Notes: generated by a model not told the origin, from the letters alone. Counted from the stretch's first letter, positions 26,438-36,305 are shown. The stretch: 55,000 bases of DNA from Rossellomorea aquimaris (GCA_020524245.1 JAIVLN010000011.1:1-55000), one strand, 5' to 3'. A program made the numbers and translations.

Positions 26438-27211
26438 TTGAAAACAAATAAGCAAGCAAAAGACATCATCTATGTACATAAGAATATGGACCGGCAATAT
26501 GTCGTTTCGTATGGCATCAATTTTCAAGAATTTGCTTTGAATACGCCCAAGCCCCTGAAGAACCTGCTGTTGATCAAGCATCAGTACGAACACGGGGCGT
26601 TTAACATTCACACCCATCTTGAGTATGTTGAACAAGAAGAGATGAACAAAATCATAAATGATCATGTCGAAAACTACGGGGATTTCTGCTGGATTGATTT
26701 TGATGAGGAAGCAGGTGTCAACGAGCTGAACGGGCAGGAAATCGCAGAGCTACTCTATATGGGGCACCTGAAGCAGCCTCTGAATGCACCGTTCTATTCC
26801 AAGCTGAATAACCGCTTTGCATACCTTTCCCACGATGATGGGTGGTTCAATAAGACATATTTCCGTGACTTCTCGGATTTCTATCATATTTTGGGGGCGA
26901 CCGTGGCCTCTAGGTTGGGAACAACGAAGGGCAGTAAAGGACTGTTCGGGAAGAAGAAAGAAAAACAGTATCCGGATATTGGTTCCCATATCATCACTGC
27001 CTTCAAGGAAAAGATAAAAGAGGGCATAATCATCTCCATCGAGAAGGCCATCGTGAGCAGAGGGAAGATCGAAATCCCGATCTGGGTCATCGGTGACTAT
27101 TTCAATATGGATGAAATGATGGAAGATTATCAGCAATTCAGTAAATCCCCCGCTAATGGCCTGCTCATCTATGATCGGAAGACAAAGAGTTGGAGTTCGT
27201 CGATCCGATAA
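26438..27211 (+). CDS. 257-residue protein of unknown function
   Basis: A TTG start with TGGAGGG six bases upstream opens a 257-codon frame with normal codon use. The protein is soluble, rich in aromatic residues and acidic patches (WIDFDEEAGVNELNGQEIAELLYMGH; SHDDGWFNKTYFRDFSDFYHI), with a basic loop (GSKGLFGKKKEKQYPD). I recognise no domain. A late segment (IEIPIWVIGDYFNMDEM) looks like a beta-alpha unit. It is transcribed alone, divergent from rodA. Confidence 0.65.
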   Translation: MKTNKQAKDIIYVHKNMDRQYVVSYGINFQEFALNTPKPLKNLLLIKHQYEHGAFNIHTHLEYVEQEEMNKIINDHVENYGDFCWIDFDEEAGVNELNGQEIAELLYMGHLKQPLNAPFYSKLNNRFAYLSHDDGWFNKTYFRDFSDFYHILGATVASRLGTTKGSKGLFGKKKEKQYPDIGSHIITAFKEKIKEGIIISIEKAIVSRGKIEIPIWVIGDYFNMDEMMEDYQQFSKSPANGLLIYDRKTKSWSSSIR

Positions 27212-27236
27212 AAGTGCCGAAGTGATGAAAAGCCAA

Positions 27237-27365
27237 CGATGAAGTCCGGGGCATCCTGTCGGTCACTACAATTTTAAAAGAAAAGAAGGATCAATCCGTG
27301 TAGGGGACTTCATCGACTGCTCACGCTTAGTTGATGAACACCTTTCCAGGGACTGATCCTTTTTT
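27237..27365. repeat. overlapping inverted repeats in convergent intergenic region
   Basis: CGATGAAGTCC (27237-27247) is an exact inverted repeat of 27305-27315. AAGGATCAATCC (27287-27298) pairs with GGACTGATCCTT (27350-27361), followed by T residues. The two helices interleave, so they are either mutually exclusive or form a pseudoknot. One of them probably terminates transcription from either side. Confidence 0.55.
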
Positions 27366-27415
27366 ATCGGGACTGTTTGTTTCAATCAGGAAGGGCCTGT
27401 CCCGGGTCTCGGGTA

Positions 27416-27898
27416 TTACTTGATGGTAATGTCTTTCTTTACCTTATAGTTGCTTTCCCCTTTGGCTGTCAGCCAGACACTCAACGTGTAGGAGCCGCTG
27501 TCGAGCTTTGGCAAGGCGACTTTCTGCGTGAATTCCTCGCCTTGCTTCAGTGTGAGTTCCTCGATGGCTTGCGTATACATCTTGTTTTCCGAGTCGCGAT
27601 AGACAACTTCGCCTTTATTGTTTGTGACCTCAAAATCGATTTTCTGGCCCGATGGAAAGACGAATGGTTTTTCCCGTTCTGTTTGGTTTTTTATTTTGTA
27701 GAGATACATCATCTGACCTTCTTGCATGTCCATTTCTACTAAGGTCGGCTCCATGCTTCCTGCAACAATTCCTTTCTCTGCTGGACTTGATTCAGATGTG
27801 GAGACGGTCACTTCTTCCGTTTCTTCTTCATCCGCTGTTCCACACCCGGATAAACCAATGAGTACGGCCCCGGTCAATGCGATGACCCGTTTCTTCAT
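27416..27898 (-). CDS. lipoprotein with BsuPI-type (intracellular proteinase inhibitor) domain
   Basis: This 160-residue lipoprotein has signal peptide MKKRVIALTGAVLIGLSGC with the lipobox Cys at position 19. An acidic Ser/Thr-rich linker (EEETEEVTVSTSESS) and a beta-sandwich domain resembling BsuPI follow: LYKIKNQTEREKPFVFPSGQKIDFEV, then GSYTLSVWLTAKG. In B. subtilis IpI is an intracellular subtilisin inhibitor; exported lipoprotein versions are common and of unknown role. GAGGTGA lies six bases before the ATG at 27898; the TTG two codons earlier is closer to the site. Confidence 0.7.
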   Translation of the reverse strand: MKKRVIALTGAVLIGLSGCGTADEEETEEVTVSTSESSPAEKGIVAGSMEPTLVEMDMQEGQMMYLYKIKNQTEREKPFVFPSGQKIDFEVTNNKGEVVYRDSENKMYTQAIEELTLKQGEEFTQKVALPKLDSGSYTLSVWLTAKGESNYKVKKDITIK

Positions 27899-28082
27899 GT
27901 TCAATCACCTCTATTCGATTAGACTTAATAAGCACGAAAAAGTTTCACCACTTTATTCTTTATTATAAAAGTAAGACAAAACACCCAGAAAGGGAAGGGT
28001 GATGCAAACAGTAAAGTTGGTTTTGTGACCTTGTGGCAGTACAATGAAAACAACAGAGGGCAGATTGCATATAATGCCTTAA

Positions 28083-28757
28083 ATGAGGATGGGGGGGAAG
28101 GAATTGAAGAGAAAAGAGATCATGAAGATGCTCGGCTTCTTTGTCCTTCTCCTGTTCGTGTTTTGGGGGAGCTACAGTTTTTGGGAAGTGAGGCCGCATG
28201 ATATTAGGGATTGGATCATATCGTTCGGATGGTGGGCACCGCTCGTATTCATCATCATCCTTACTCTTCGTCCGCTGGTCTTGTTTCCGACCTCCATTTT
28301 TTCAATTGCAGCGGGCTTGGCATTCGGTCCTTTTTATGGGATTGCAGTCATTCTGATCGGTGCTCTTGGAGGTGCGACGGTCGCTTACGCTGCCGCCAGG
28401 TTTTTGGGGATGAAGTGGTGGAAGAACCCATCTTCTAGAATGATCGGCATCCGTAAAAAGATGAGTGACAACGGATTCTTATATATTTTATTGCTCCGTT
28501 TGGTTCCGTTTTTGAATTTTGATCTGGTCAGTTATTTAGCCGGTGCGGGGAATGTACGGTATTTGCCTTATATGGCTGCAACGGCCATCGGGATCATCCC
28601 TGGTACAATCGGTTTTGTTTTCTTCGGTTCGGGGCTGAGTGGTGAAGACAGGATGTACCTTTACGTCGCCATCGTCATGTTCCTGCTCTTGCTTGTGCTG
28701 TTATTTTTGACGAGGAAGAAGCTGAGGCACTGGATCGGTGACTCGAGGGAGGAATAA
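28083..28757 (+). CDS. TVP38/TMEM64 (VTT-domain) membrane protein
   Basis: This protein of up to 224 residues has about six membrane helices and the VTT/SNARE-associated pattern RPLVLFPTSIFSIAAGLAFG, GATVAYAAARFLG, LLRLVPFLNFDLVSYLAGAG and GTIGFVFFG. The family is structurally related to DedA and is linked to lipid scrambling. The start is uncertain: ATG 28083, ATG 28089 and TTG 28104 are in frame around an unusual G-rich ribosome region. The C-terminus is basic and cytoplasmic. Confidence 0.75.
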   Translation: MRMGGKELKRKEIMKMLGFFVLLLFVFWGSYSFWEVRPHDIRDWIISFGWWAPLVFIIILTLRPLVLFPTSIFSIAAGLAFGPFYGIAVILIGALGGATVAYAAARFLGMKWWKNPSSRMIGIRKKMSDNGFLYILLLRLVPFLNFDLVSYLAGAGNVRYLPYMAATAIGIIPGTIGFVFFGSGLSGEDRMYLYVAIVMFLLLLVLLFLTRKKLRHWIGDSREE

Positions 28758-28787
28758 GTTGCTGGTGGGGTCAGTGAATAAATGAAT

Positions 28788-28818
28788 GGAAGCCGATACT
28801 TATCAAGTATCGGCTTCC
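28788..28818. terminator. hairpin between TVP38 and GNAT genes
   Basis: A 14-bp perfect stem (GGAAGCCGATACTT with its complement) and a 3-nt loop lie between convergent genes. The flanking T content is modest on the plus strand. Confidence 0.75.
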
Positions 28819-28847
28819 GATTATGTCGTGATTTTTATTATAACGGT

Positions 28848-29402
28848 TCATCCGTTGGCCTTGAGTTGCTCCCATTCCTCCCGGATCATGCCCATCCGTA
28901 TCGAATCATAATAAACGCCATTGTAATATCTGCACTTCCTCATCCTGCCTTCAAGCGTCATGCCGACCTTTTCGGCAGCCCTCATCATGCGTTCGTTTCC
29001 GGACCAGGTCGTGATGCCTACACGGCCGATGTCCTTCGTTTCAAAAAGGTGATCGACCCACTTCGTCAATGCTTCCGTTCCATATCCCCCGTTCCAGTAG
29101 GCGGGATCATAGATCACGATGCCGGCTTCCAGCCATTTGGTTGGTTCGTATTCCCAATAATAGCTTGTCGTCCCGATGATTTTGTTATCTACCTCGATGA
29201 TCCGTTGGTGTTCGTCGTTTCTTTCGACATTGTTCAAGAAAGACTGTCTATACTCATCGTAGGATTTTCTGACATGTTGGAAGTAGGGCGCGTCCCACTG
29301 TTTCCATTGCGGGGATTCGTCTTTATATATGTAACCCCAAAGGACTTCAAGGTCGTCTTCTGTTATTTTTCTTACTATGACCCGATTACGTGTTGTATTC
29401 AA
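28848..29402 (-). CDS. GNAT-family N-acetyltransferase (RimJ/RimL-like)
   Basis: The 184-residue enzyme has the GNAT fold order: an N-terminal VIVRKITEDDLEVLW, a beta-hairpin (RIIEVDNKIIGTTSYYW), and the acetyl-CoA loop WNGGYGTEAL in place of Q/RxxGxG/A. A later ITTWSGNERMMRAAEKVGMTLEG segment is typical of the RimJ/RimL group that acetylates protein N-termini or small amines. The substrate is unknown. I chose the TTG at 29402 because AAAGGAG lies eight bases upstream; the GTG at 29411 abuts the site. Confidence 0.75.
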   Translation of the reverse strand: MNTTRNRVIVRKITEDDLEVLWGYIYKDESPQWKQWDAPYFQHVRKSYDEYRQSFLNNVERNDEHQRIIEVDNKIIGTTSYYWEYEPTKWLEAGIVIYDPAYWNGGYGTEALTKWVDHLFETKDIGRVGITTWSGNERMMRAAEKVGMTLEGRMRKCRYYNGVYYDSIRMGMIREEWEQLKANG

Positions 29403-29490
29403 ACCATGCACTCCTTTATAGTCATCTGATTCTAGTTTTCAGGTTAAACTTTCCTGTTCCTTCCATTATACAGAATGTTCAGCAAAAAAG

Positions 29491-29534
29491 AAGGTACGTC
29501 CCTCATCGCTTTAAAGCGATGAGGGACGTACCTT
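29491..29534. terminator. perfect 44-bp palindrome acting as bidirectional terminator
   Basis: Two 22-bp arms (beginning AAGGTACGTCCCTCATCG) are exact inverted repeats with no unpaired centre. On the minus strand the 3' arm runs into CTTCTTTTTT, which fits termination of the symporter gene. Confidence 0.8.
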
Positions 29535-29539
29535 CATAG

Positions 29540-30727
29540 TCAGCTTGCTTTTACGTTTGAAAGGGAAGCTTTTTTCTTGTTTGTCAGTTTGTCGACGATG
29601 GAGGTGATGGCCCCGTCGCCTGTAACATTGCAGGCTGTTCCGAAGCTATCCTGTGCCAGGTAAAGGGCAATCATGAGCGCTGTCATCGTTGGACCAAATC
29701 CGAGCATTGATTCAAGTAACCCAAGAGCGGCCATGACGGCACCGCCAGGGACCCCGGGTGCTGCGATCATCGTCACGCCAAGCATGAGGATGAACGGGAA
29801 TAATTGAGAGAATTGCAATGCCTCCCCTTGGATGAACATGACCGCCATCGCACAGCTTACGAGGGTGATGGTACTACCCGATAAGTGGATGGTAGCAAGG
29901 AGTGGAACAGAGAAATCAGAGATTCGCTCCCTGACACCAAGCTTCTTTGTGCGTTCAAGCGTAACCGGGATTGTCGAAGCCGATGACTGTGTCCCGAGCG
30001 CCGTGAAATAGGCAGGCATCATTTCCTTCATCATTGCAAAAGGATTTTGTTTCCGTAACGTACCGGCCGTTGTGTATTGCACGACCAAAAAGAAAACATG
30101 TAATAAAATGATCATGACAAATACCTTTGCAAATACAGACATGATCGCACTTACTTGTCCACCTTGTGTCATATTGGCGAAAATCCCGAGAATATGAAGA
30201 GGCAGAAGAGGGATGATGATCTTTTCAATCACCAATTCCACAATATTCTTGAACTCATTCATTCCTTTTAAGAGGGCATCGCCTTTAATGGCAGCCATTC
30301 CGAGTCCGATTGTAAAAGCAATCAAAAGAGCTGTCATCACGCCCATGATCGGAGGCATGTCCACCGAGAAGAACCCTTTCAATAAAGCTTCTTCCGGATT
30401 TTCGAATGATTGAGAAGTTTGATTTGCAAGAAGAGATGGGTAAATACTCTTAGCGACCACAAAGGCAAGCAGTCCTGCAAGGACGGTTGAGCCGTATGCG
30501 AGCCCTGTCGTCAACCCCAGCATCTTACCGGCACCTTTACCCATCGAACCGATACCGGGAGCGATGAAGCCGATGATGATCAATGGAATCGCGAACCCTA
30601 GGAAATTACCGAAAAGGCCATTAAACGTAGCAAATAATTTCACGATCCATTCTGGTGCAACTGAACCAATGACAATACCTAGCGCAATCCCCGCAAGGAT
30701 CCTAGGCAACAATCCAAACTTTCTCAT
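29540..30727 (-). CDS. dicarboxylate/amino acid:cation symporter (DAACS family)
   Basis: The 395-residue transporter has the DAACS pattern: FGNFLGFAIPLIIIGFIAPGIG, the serine-rich hairpin TALGTQSSASTIP, then TLVSCAMAVMFI, AAPGVPGGAVMAALG and the final NVTGDGAITSIVDK. These proteins cotransport acidic or neutral amino acids or C4-dicarboxylates with Na+ or H+. The branch is shorter than GltT/GltP and closer in feel to SstT-type serine/threonine carriers, so the substrate is left open. AAGGAGGAC lies just before the ATG at 30727; the frame extends 17 codons further without a better site. Confidence 0.8.
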   Translation of the reverse strand: MRKFGLLPRILAGIALGIVIGSVAPEWIVKLFATFNGLFGNFLGFAIPLIIIGFIAPGIGSMGKGAGKMLGLTTGLAYGSTVLAGLLAFVVAKSIYPSLLANQTSQSFENPEEALLKGFFSVDMPPIMGVMTALLIAFTIGLGMAAIKGDALLKGMNEFKNIVELVIEKIIIPLLPLHILGIFANMTQGGQVSAIMSVFAKVFVMIILLHVFFLVVQYTTAGTLRKQNPFAMMKEMMPAYFTALGTQSSASTIPVTLERTKKLGVRERISDFSVPLLATIHLSGSTITLVSCAMAVMFIQGEALQFSQLFPFILMLGVTMIAAPGVPGGAVMAALGLLESMLGFGPTMTALMIALYLAQDSFGTACNVTGDGAITSIVDKLTNKKKASLSNVKAS

Positions 30728-31033
30728 CTTGTTGTCCTCCTTAAAAATACAAATGTGTTTGATAGGAGGATTATACACCCGATCGGACTATATTTTAATA
30801 GGTGAATGAATAGGCGGAATCTTAAGTTTATTCAGATAAAATAAAGACCTTATCACTGTATCGGGACTAGGCTGGGTAAACATACATATATAGAGATGAA
30901 TTTCAGCGGGGGGAACCCTGTCTGAACAAGGACCAAGGTGGTAATTTTTATTTTCGTTCCAATCAATCTTTCCCTTTAGGATGAAAGTGATAAAATAGAA
31001 ACATCTATTGTTAATATTGGAGGTAACTCATAC

Positions 31034-32113
31034 ATGAAAACCAAGCTTTGTTTATTGTACGGCGGTAAATCGGCCGAACATAATGTCTCTCTACAAACAG
31101 CCAAGGCGGTCATCGGCGCCCTGGACTTAAATAAATATGAAATTCACCCTGTCTTCATCTCGACGGAAGGACAGTGGATCAAAGGCCCTCAATTGGATGC
31201 GCCTGTAGACGATGTCAAGGCTTTGCAATTCAACGAGGGAGAAGTGATCTCCCCGAATGCATTGAGCACAGCCATCACTCCGGCAGGTTCTGAAGGCAGC
31301 GAAGGATACGATATGATCTTCCCGCTGCTTCATGGTCCCAACGGTGAAGATGGTACTGTTCAGGGAATGCTCGAATTACTGAACCTTCCTTATGTGGGGA
31401 ACGGCGTCCTTGCATCCTCTGCGGGCATGGATAAGGTGATCATGAAAAACCTTTTTGCCCAAGCGGGGATTCCTCAAGTGGGCTACACATGGTTCATCCG
31501 CAGCACATGGAAGGCCAATCCTGACAATGCGTATCAACTAGTGGAAAGCGAAATCGGTTATCCTTGTTTCGTAAAACCTGCCAACCTCGGTTCTTCCGTC
31601 GGTATCAGCAAATGTACGAATAGGGAAGAGCTGGCGGTTGCATTCGAGGAAGCGTTCCAATTCGACCGCAAGATCATCATCGAAGAAGGCGTGAAGGCAC
31701 GTGAGATCGAGCTTGGGGTACTTGGCAATGATCAGCCTGAATGCTCTGTTGCGGGTGAAATCGTACCGAAGAAGGATTTCTATGATTACAAAGCTAAATA
31801 TGAAGATGGGGATACGGCACTGATCATCCCTGCAGAAATCGACCAGGAAACATACGCAAAGATGGAAGAGATCGCGATCCAATCCTTCAAGGCCCTCGAT
31901 TGCTCAGGCTTGGTCCGCGCAGACTTCTTCCTGACAGAAGACGGACAGATCTATATGAACGAAGTCAATACGATGCCTGGTTTCACGCCATTCAGCATGT
32001 TCCCGCTTCTTTGGAAGCACACAGGCGTCGAATACCCTGCATTGATCGGAAAATTAGTCGAGCTCGGTATGGAGCGCCATCAAGATAAACAGACAATCAA
32101 ACATACAATGTAA
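31034..32113 (+). CDS. ddl: D-alanine--D-alanine ligase
   Basis: This 359-residue ATP-grasp enzyme joins two D-Ala molecules for the peptidoglycan stem. It shows the N-terminal [15 protein letters not shown] (the catalytic Glu retained), [29 protein letters not shown] and the omega-loop YDYKAKY, whose Tyr is typical of D-Ala rather than D-lactate ligases. The terminal metal-binding segment is [17 protein letters not shown] lies just before the ATG. It is followed by murF as in B. subtilis, with 182 bp between them. Confidence 0.95.
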   Translation: MKTKLCLLYGGKSAEHNVSLQTAKAVIGALDLNKYEIHPVFISTEGQWIKGPQLDAPVDDVKALQFNEGEVISPNALSTAITPAGSEGSEGYDMIFPLLHGPNGEDGTVQGMLELLNLPYVGNGVLASSAGMDKVIMKNLFAQAGIPQVGYTWFIRSTWKANPDNAYQLVESEIGYPCFVKPANLGSSVGISKCTNREELAVAFEEAFQFDRKIIIEEGVKAREIELGVLGNDQPECSVAGEIVPKKDFYDYKAKYEDGDTALIIPAEIDQETYAKMEEIAIQSFKALDCSGLVRADFFLTEDGQIYMNEVNTMPGFTPFSMFPLLWKHTGVEYPALIGKLVELGMERHQDKQTIKHTM

Positions 32114-32124
32114 CACGTGAACAA

Positions 32125-32176
32125 GGAGGGACTGACTGGAGGATGAGGATCTAAAAGCAGTCCCGCCTCTATTTTA
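32125..32176 (+). terminator. weak terminator between ddl and murF
   Basis: GGAGGGACTG and CAGTCCCGCCTC can pair with one bulge around a 23-nt loop, followed by TATTTTA. Partial read-through into murF is likely. Confidence 0.4.
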
Positions 32177-32295
32177 GCTAGCTGACAATCGACTATCAGG
32201 TGTAAAAAGAACGTGCCCAAAAACGCTTATCGGCCTTATTCGTGTCGCCAGCTGGCACCTTTTTTCTTATCAGTAACTTGTAAAGGAGAACGAAC

Positions 32296-33669
32296 ATGTT
32301 TGAAAAAACAATAAAAGAAACGGTTGAAATGCTTCATGTGCATAACGATCTGACCCCATTCCATGACAAAGTCATAAGTGGGGTGTGCATCGATACGAGG
32401 AAGATCGAACAAGGTAACTTATTTGTCCCGTTCAAGGGTGAAAATGTGGACGGCCACCGATTTGTCAGACAGGCGATTGAAAATGGTGCGACGGCTGCCC
32501 TTTGGGATAAGAATGTACCGGATCCGCCAACGGATATCCCTGTCCTCGTCGTGGACGATCCGCTGCTTGCGCTCCAGTCACTGGCGAACCAATACCGCCA
32601 TCAGCTCGACCTTAAAGTCGTCGGCATCACGGGCAGTAACGGAAAGACAACGACGAAGGACATGGTGGCAAGCCTGCTCTCTACCAAATACAAGGTGCAT
32701 AAAACGCAGGGCAACTATAATAATCACATCGGATTGCCGTTGACCATCCTTGCGCTGCCTGAGGACGCCGAAGTGGCTGTGCTTGAAATGGGAATGAGCG
32801 GCTTCGGGGAAATCGAACTGTTATCGGAAATCTCTCAGCCTGACGCAGCGATCATCACCAATATCGGTGAATCACATCTTCAGGACCTCGGTTCACGTGA
32901 AGGAATCGCAAAAGCAAAGCTGGAAATCGTCAAAGGCCTGAAGAAAGACGGTCTCTTTGCTTACTTCGGAGACGAGCCTCTTCTCAAGGAAGGGGTAAAG
33001 AATATATCCCTGAATCGGATCGAAACGTTCGGTAGAAGTGAAGGCAATACCATCTATCCATTGAATATCAGCATGAGCAACGACGGTAGCCATTTCGAGA
33101 CGTCCCTATATAGTGGAGAGACATTCTTCCTACCTGTCCTCGGTCAGCACAATATCCATAATGCACTGGCAGCGATCTTGATCGCCAAGGAATTCGGTGT
33201 CGGAATCGAAGGGATGAAGAAGGGTCTGGAGTCGCTAGAGCTCACAAAGATGAGGATGGAGATGTCAGAGGGGAAAAAAGGCGAGAAGATCATCAATGAT
33301 GCGTACAACGCAAGCCCGACATCCATGAAAGCAGCGGTCGAGCTTGTATCCGAGCTTGACGGCTTCGAACATAAAGTCCTCGTGCTTGGAGACATGCTCG
33401 AACTCGGAGACCAGGAAGAAGAGTTCCATTTGGAAATCGGCAGGACGATCGACCCTGATAAGATCCAGCACGTGTATACGTATGGAAAGCTTGCGGGATT
33501 CATTGCCAAAGGGGCCCTCGAACGATTCCCGGAAAGCCGTGTCCATTCCTATCAGGACAAACAGGAGCTTTCTGAAGAGCTCAAAAAACAAATCAAAGGC
33601 AGCGAATTGATCCTCTTCAAAGCGTCAAGGGGAATGAAGCTAGAAGACATCATCGACTCTTTGACATAA
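32296..33669 (+). CDS. murF: UDP-N-acetylmuramoyl-tripeptide--D-alanyl-D-alanine ligase
   Basis: The 457-residue Mur ligase adds D-Ala-D-Ala, made by the preceding Ddl, to the UDP-MurNAc-tripeptide. It has the N-terminal substrate domain (CIDTRKIEQGNLFVPFKGE), the ATP loop GSNGKTTT at 113-120, GNYNNHIGLPLT, NIGESHLQ, and the C-terminal DAYNASPTSMKAA motif followed by LGDMLELG. It is cytoplasmic. AAAGGAGAACGAAC precedes the ATG. Confidence 0.95.
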   Translation: MFEKTIKETVEMLHVHNDLTPFHDKVISGVCIDTRKIEQGNLFVPFKGENVDGHRFVRQAIENGATAALWDKNVPDPPTDIPVLVVDDPLLALQSLANQYRHQLDLKVVGITGSNGKTTTKDMVASLLSTKYKVHKTQGNYNNHIGLPLTILALPEDAEVAVLEMGMSGFGEIELLSEISQPDAAIITNIGESHLQDLGSREGIAKAKLEIVKGLKKDGLFAYFGDEPLLKEGVKNISLNRIETFGRSEGNTIYPLNISMSNDGSHFETSLYSGETFFLPVLGQHNIHNALAAILIAKEFGVGIEGMKKGLESLELTKMRMEMSEGKKGEKIINDAYNASPTSMKAAVELVSELDGFEHKVLVLGDMLELGDQEEEFHLEIGRTIDPDKIQHVYTYGKLAGFIAKGALERFPESRVHSYQDKQELSEELKKQIKGSELILFKASRGMKLEDIIDSLT

Positions 33670-33756
33670 ACCTTAGGATTAGAATGCGGAGAATTTGAAC
33701 AAAATGGGAGGGAGTGCATACTCCCTCTATCTTTTTAGCAGTAAGCGGGGATAAAG

Positions 33757-34446
33757 ATGATTGGATGTTTACTTATTCATGGATTTACGGGGGGACCGTA
33801 TGAAGTCGAACCCCTGGCTGACTATTTGAAAGAAAGAACTGATTGGAAGATAGTGGTTCCCACTCTGCCTGGCCATGGTGAAACATTGGCTTTAAGAGGT
33901 GTCAAGCATGTCGAATGGATCGAGCATGCAGAAGACCAATTGAAGAACCTATTGGAGCAGTGCGAGAAAGTGTATGTGATCGGCTTTTCAATGGGGGGCT
34001 TGATCGCCTCCTACCTGACAGTCAACTATAACGTCGACAAACTCGTCCTTTTGAGCGCAGCTGCCTATTATGTGAACATCAAGCAGCTCATGAAGGACAT
34101 CGGCGGGATGATCAAGGAAGGCCTTCAAGGGAAAATACTTGAAAATGAACTGTACAACCGCTATAAATTTAAAGTGACCAATACTCCGATCCTTTCTACT
34201 TACGAGTTTAAAAAGGTTGTGCAAAGAGCACGGCCACTCCTTCATAAAGTCGACGTCCCGACCTTTATCGCGCAGGGAGAAAATGATGGGATAGTCCCGC
34301 CAAAAAGTGCGAAATATATCTATGAAACCATCTCATCTGAAGAAAAAAACCTATATTATTCCACAAAATCAAAGCACCTGATTTGCCACAGTGAAGATAA
34401 GCACGAATTATTTGGAGAGATCTACCATTTCTTGGAGAGTGAATAG
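33757..34446 (+). CDS. alpha/beta-hydrolase carboxylesterase (Est30-like)
   Basis: This 229-residue hydrolase has an oxyanion-hole motif LLIHGFTGGP, the nucleophile elbow GFSMGG (Ser78), the acid in QGENDGIVP and the His in TKSKHLICH. It matches small monoacylglycerol-lipase-like carboxylesterases such as Geobacillus Est30. No signal peptide is present. It occupies the slot between murF and cshA; its natural substrate and any link to wall synthesis are unknown. Confidence 0.8.
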   Translation: MIGCLLIHGFTGGPYEVEPLADYLKERTDWKIVVPTLPGHGETLALRGVKHVEWIEHAEDQLKNLLEQCEKVYVIGFSMGGLIASYLTVNYNVDKLVLLSAAAYYVNIKQLMKDIGGMIKEGLQGKILENELYNRYKFKVTNTPILSTYEFKKVVQRARPLLHKVDVPTFIAQGENDGIVPPKSAKYIYETISSEEKNLYYSTKSKHLICHSEDKHELFGEIYHFLESE

Positions 34447-34777
34447 AGCGACTATTTTACAATAGATTGAAATTCATCTCTATAAGTGGTAACATTACTA
34501 CAACATTGTACTATTTGTTGACGTGCCAGCTCTTCGATTTAGAAGAGTGTATTTTTTTGCAATGAACCTTGCGAAAATCCGCAGCGACGAAGTGTCCTAA
34601 GCGGCAAGCATTCCAATGGATATTGCAATCAATATTTATGGATAAACATCTCATATAGACGATTTTAGATTAGATACCGAAGTCTTTCGGTGTGTAAGAT
34701 TTCGTTCCGATTTAAAAATATAATCAGCACATTTGATTAGTTATAAAAGATGTAAATCAAAAGGAGAATGAATAGCA
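34447..34777 (+). other. 331-bp leader region of cshA
   Basis: No gene is visible. A short hairpin CTCTTC/GAAGAG (34530-34547) followed by TGTATTTTTTT probably ends the esterase transcript. A second small hairpin (ACCGAAG/TTCGGT, around 34677-34693) lies 80 bp before cshA, which suggests a long structured 5' leader, as expected for a helicase subject to post-transcriptional control. I see no known riboswitch. Confidence 0.45.
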
Positions 34778-36292
34778 TTGACAAAGTTTGCAGATTTAAA
34801 CTTAAGCGCATCTACGTTAAAGTCAATTAAACGTATGGGCTTTGAAGAAGCAACCCCAATTCAAGCAAGTACAATTCCAGCAGGTCTGGAAGGTAAGGAT
34901 ATCATCGGTCAGGCACAGACAGGAACTGGTAAAACAACGGCATTCGGAATTCCAATGATCGAGAAGATCGACATGAAGAACCCGAACGTCCAAGCACTGG
35001 TTATCGCGCCTACACGTGAACTTGCCATCCAGGTTTCTGAAGAACTATACCGCATCGGAGCAGATAAGCGTGCACGCGTCTTATCCGTATATGGCGGACA
35101 GGACATCCAACGCCAAATCCGTGCAATGAAAAAGAATCCGCATATCATCGTCGGAACACCAGGACGTCTACTAGACCACATCAAGCGTCGTACGCTTAAG
35201 CTTGATAACGTTGAGACATTGGTACTGGACGAAGCGGATGAAATGCTTAACATGGGCTTCATCGAAGACATCGAGAGCATCCTTGAAACCGTACCAAGCA
35301 CAAGACAAACACTTCTATTCTCTGCTACAATGCCGGATCCGATCCGCCGTATCGCAGAGCGCTTCATGACAGAGCCTGAGCTCATCAAAGTGAAGTCCAA
35401 AGAAGTGACGGTATCAAATATCGAACAATACTTCACAAAAGTAACTGAAAAAGAAAAATTCGATGTACTATCACGTCTGATCGACGTACAATCACCTGAA
35501 CTTGCGATTGTATTCGGTCGTACGAAGCGTCGCGTAGATGAACTATCCCGTGCGCTAAGCATCCGCGGTTACCTTGCAGAAGGAATCCACGGCGACCTTT
35601 CTCAAGCGCGCCGTATGACGGTTCTTAAAAAGTTCAAGGAAGGCCGCATCGATATCCTGATCGCAACGGACGTTGCAGCCCGTGGTCTTGACATCTCAGG
35701 CGTAACGCACGTTTACAACTTCGATATCCCTCAAGATCCTGAAAGCTACGTTCACCGTATCGGACGTACAGGACGTGCAGGTAAAAAAGGTATGTCCATC
35801 ACATTCGTAACACCAAGGGAGATGGGTTACCTTCGCGTTGTTGAACAAACAACGAAGAAGAAAATGATGGGCCTTAAGCCACCAAGCCTGAACGAAGCGC
35901 TTGAAGGACAACAGCGCCTGGCTTTGGATAAGCTGATCGAAGCGGCAAAAGAAAACGATCTGAAGGATTACTCTCAATTCGCAGAAGAATTCCTGAATGA
36001 CCACGATCCAATCCAAGCCGTGGCAGCAGCGATCAAAGTCCTGACAAAAGAGCCGGACACAACTCCTGTTGAAATCACAGAAGAACGTCCATTGCCATCA
36101 AGAGGCGGCAATCGCGGCGGCGGCGGCTATAAAAAAGGCGGATCCCGCAGCGGTAAAGGCGGCGGACGCGGAGGCAACGGCCCTCGTGGCGGCGGTTCAC
36201 GCGGTGGATCAAACCGTGGCGGTGGAGACCGACGCGGCGGTGGCAGACCACAATCTTCCGGCGGACGACGCAAGTCTTATAATAATAACTAA
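34778..36292 (+). CDS. cshA: DEAD-box RNA helicase
   Basis: The 504-residue helicase has all the DEAD-box motifs: Q motif (GFEEATPIQ), I AQTGTGKT (46-53), Ia [24 protein letters not shown], then RGLDI and [10 protein letters not shown]. The C-terminal tail (about 440-504) is an RGG-like glycine- and arginine-rich region, typical of CshA, which binds RNA and ribosomes. CshA remodels RNA in cold adaptation, ribosome assembly and the degradosome. The codon use (many TTC, CGT, ATC) is that of a highly expressed gene. The TTG start has AAAGGAG upstream. Confidence 0.95.
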   Translation: MTKFADLNLSASTLKSIKRMGFEEATPIQASTIPAGLEGKDIIGQAQTGTGKTTAFGIPMIEKIDMKNPNVQALVIAPTRELAIQVSEELYRIGADKRARVLSVYGGQDIQRQIRAMKKNPHIIVGTPGRLLDHIKRRTLKLDNVETLVLDEADEMLNMGFIEDIESILETVPSTRQTLLFSATMPDPIRRIAERFMTEPELIKVKSKEVTVSNIEQYFTKVTEKEKFDVLSRLIDVQSPELAIVFGRTKRRVDELSRALSIRGYLAEGIHGDLSQARRMTVLKKFKEGRIDILIATDVAARGLDISGVTHVYNFDIPQDPESYVHRIGRTGRAGKKGMSITFVTPREMGYLRVVEQTTKKKMMGLKPPSLNEALEGQQRLALDKLIEAAKENDLKDYSQFAEEFLNDHDPIQAVAAAIKVLTKEPDTTPVEITEERPLPSRGGNRGGGGYKKGGSRSGKGGGRGGNGPRGGGSRGGSNRGGGDRRGGGRPQSSGGRRKSYNNN

Positions 36293-36305
36293 TATGTTTG
36301 ATGAG

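Noticed and set aside
28782-29429. 215-codon frame antisense to the acetyltransferase
   Set aside because: The opposite strand encodes a recognisable GNAT protein; this frame has no ribosome site.
30890-30950. AGGTGGTAA in the ddl leader as a T-box
   Set aside because: It lacks the GGTACCGCG extension, a specifier stem and an adjacent terminator.
34909-35562. 217-codon frame antisense to cshA
   Set aside because: It is Ser/Arg-rich shadow coding of a highly expressed helicase gene.
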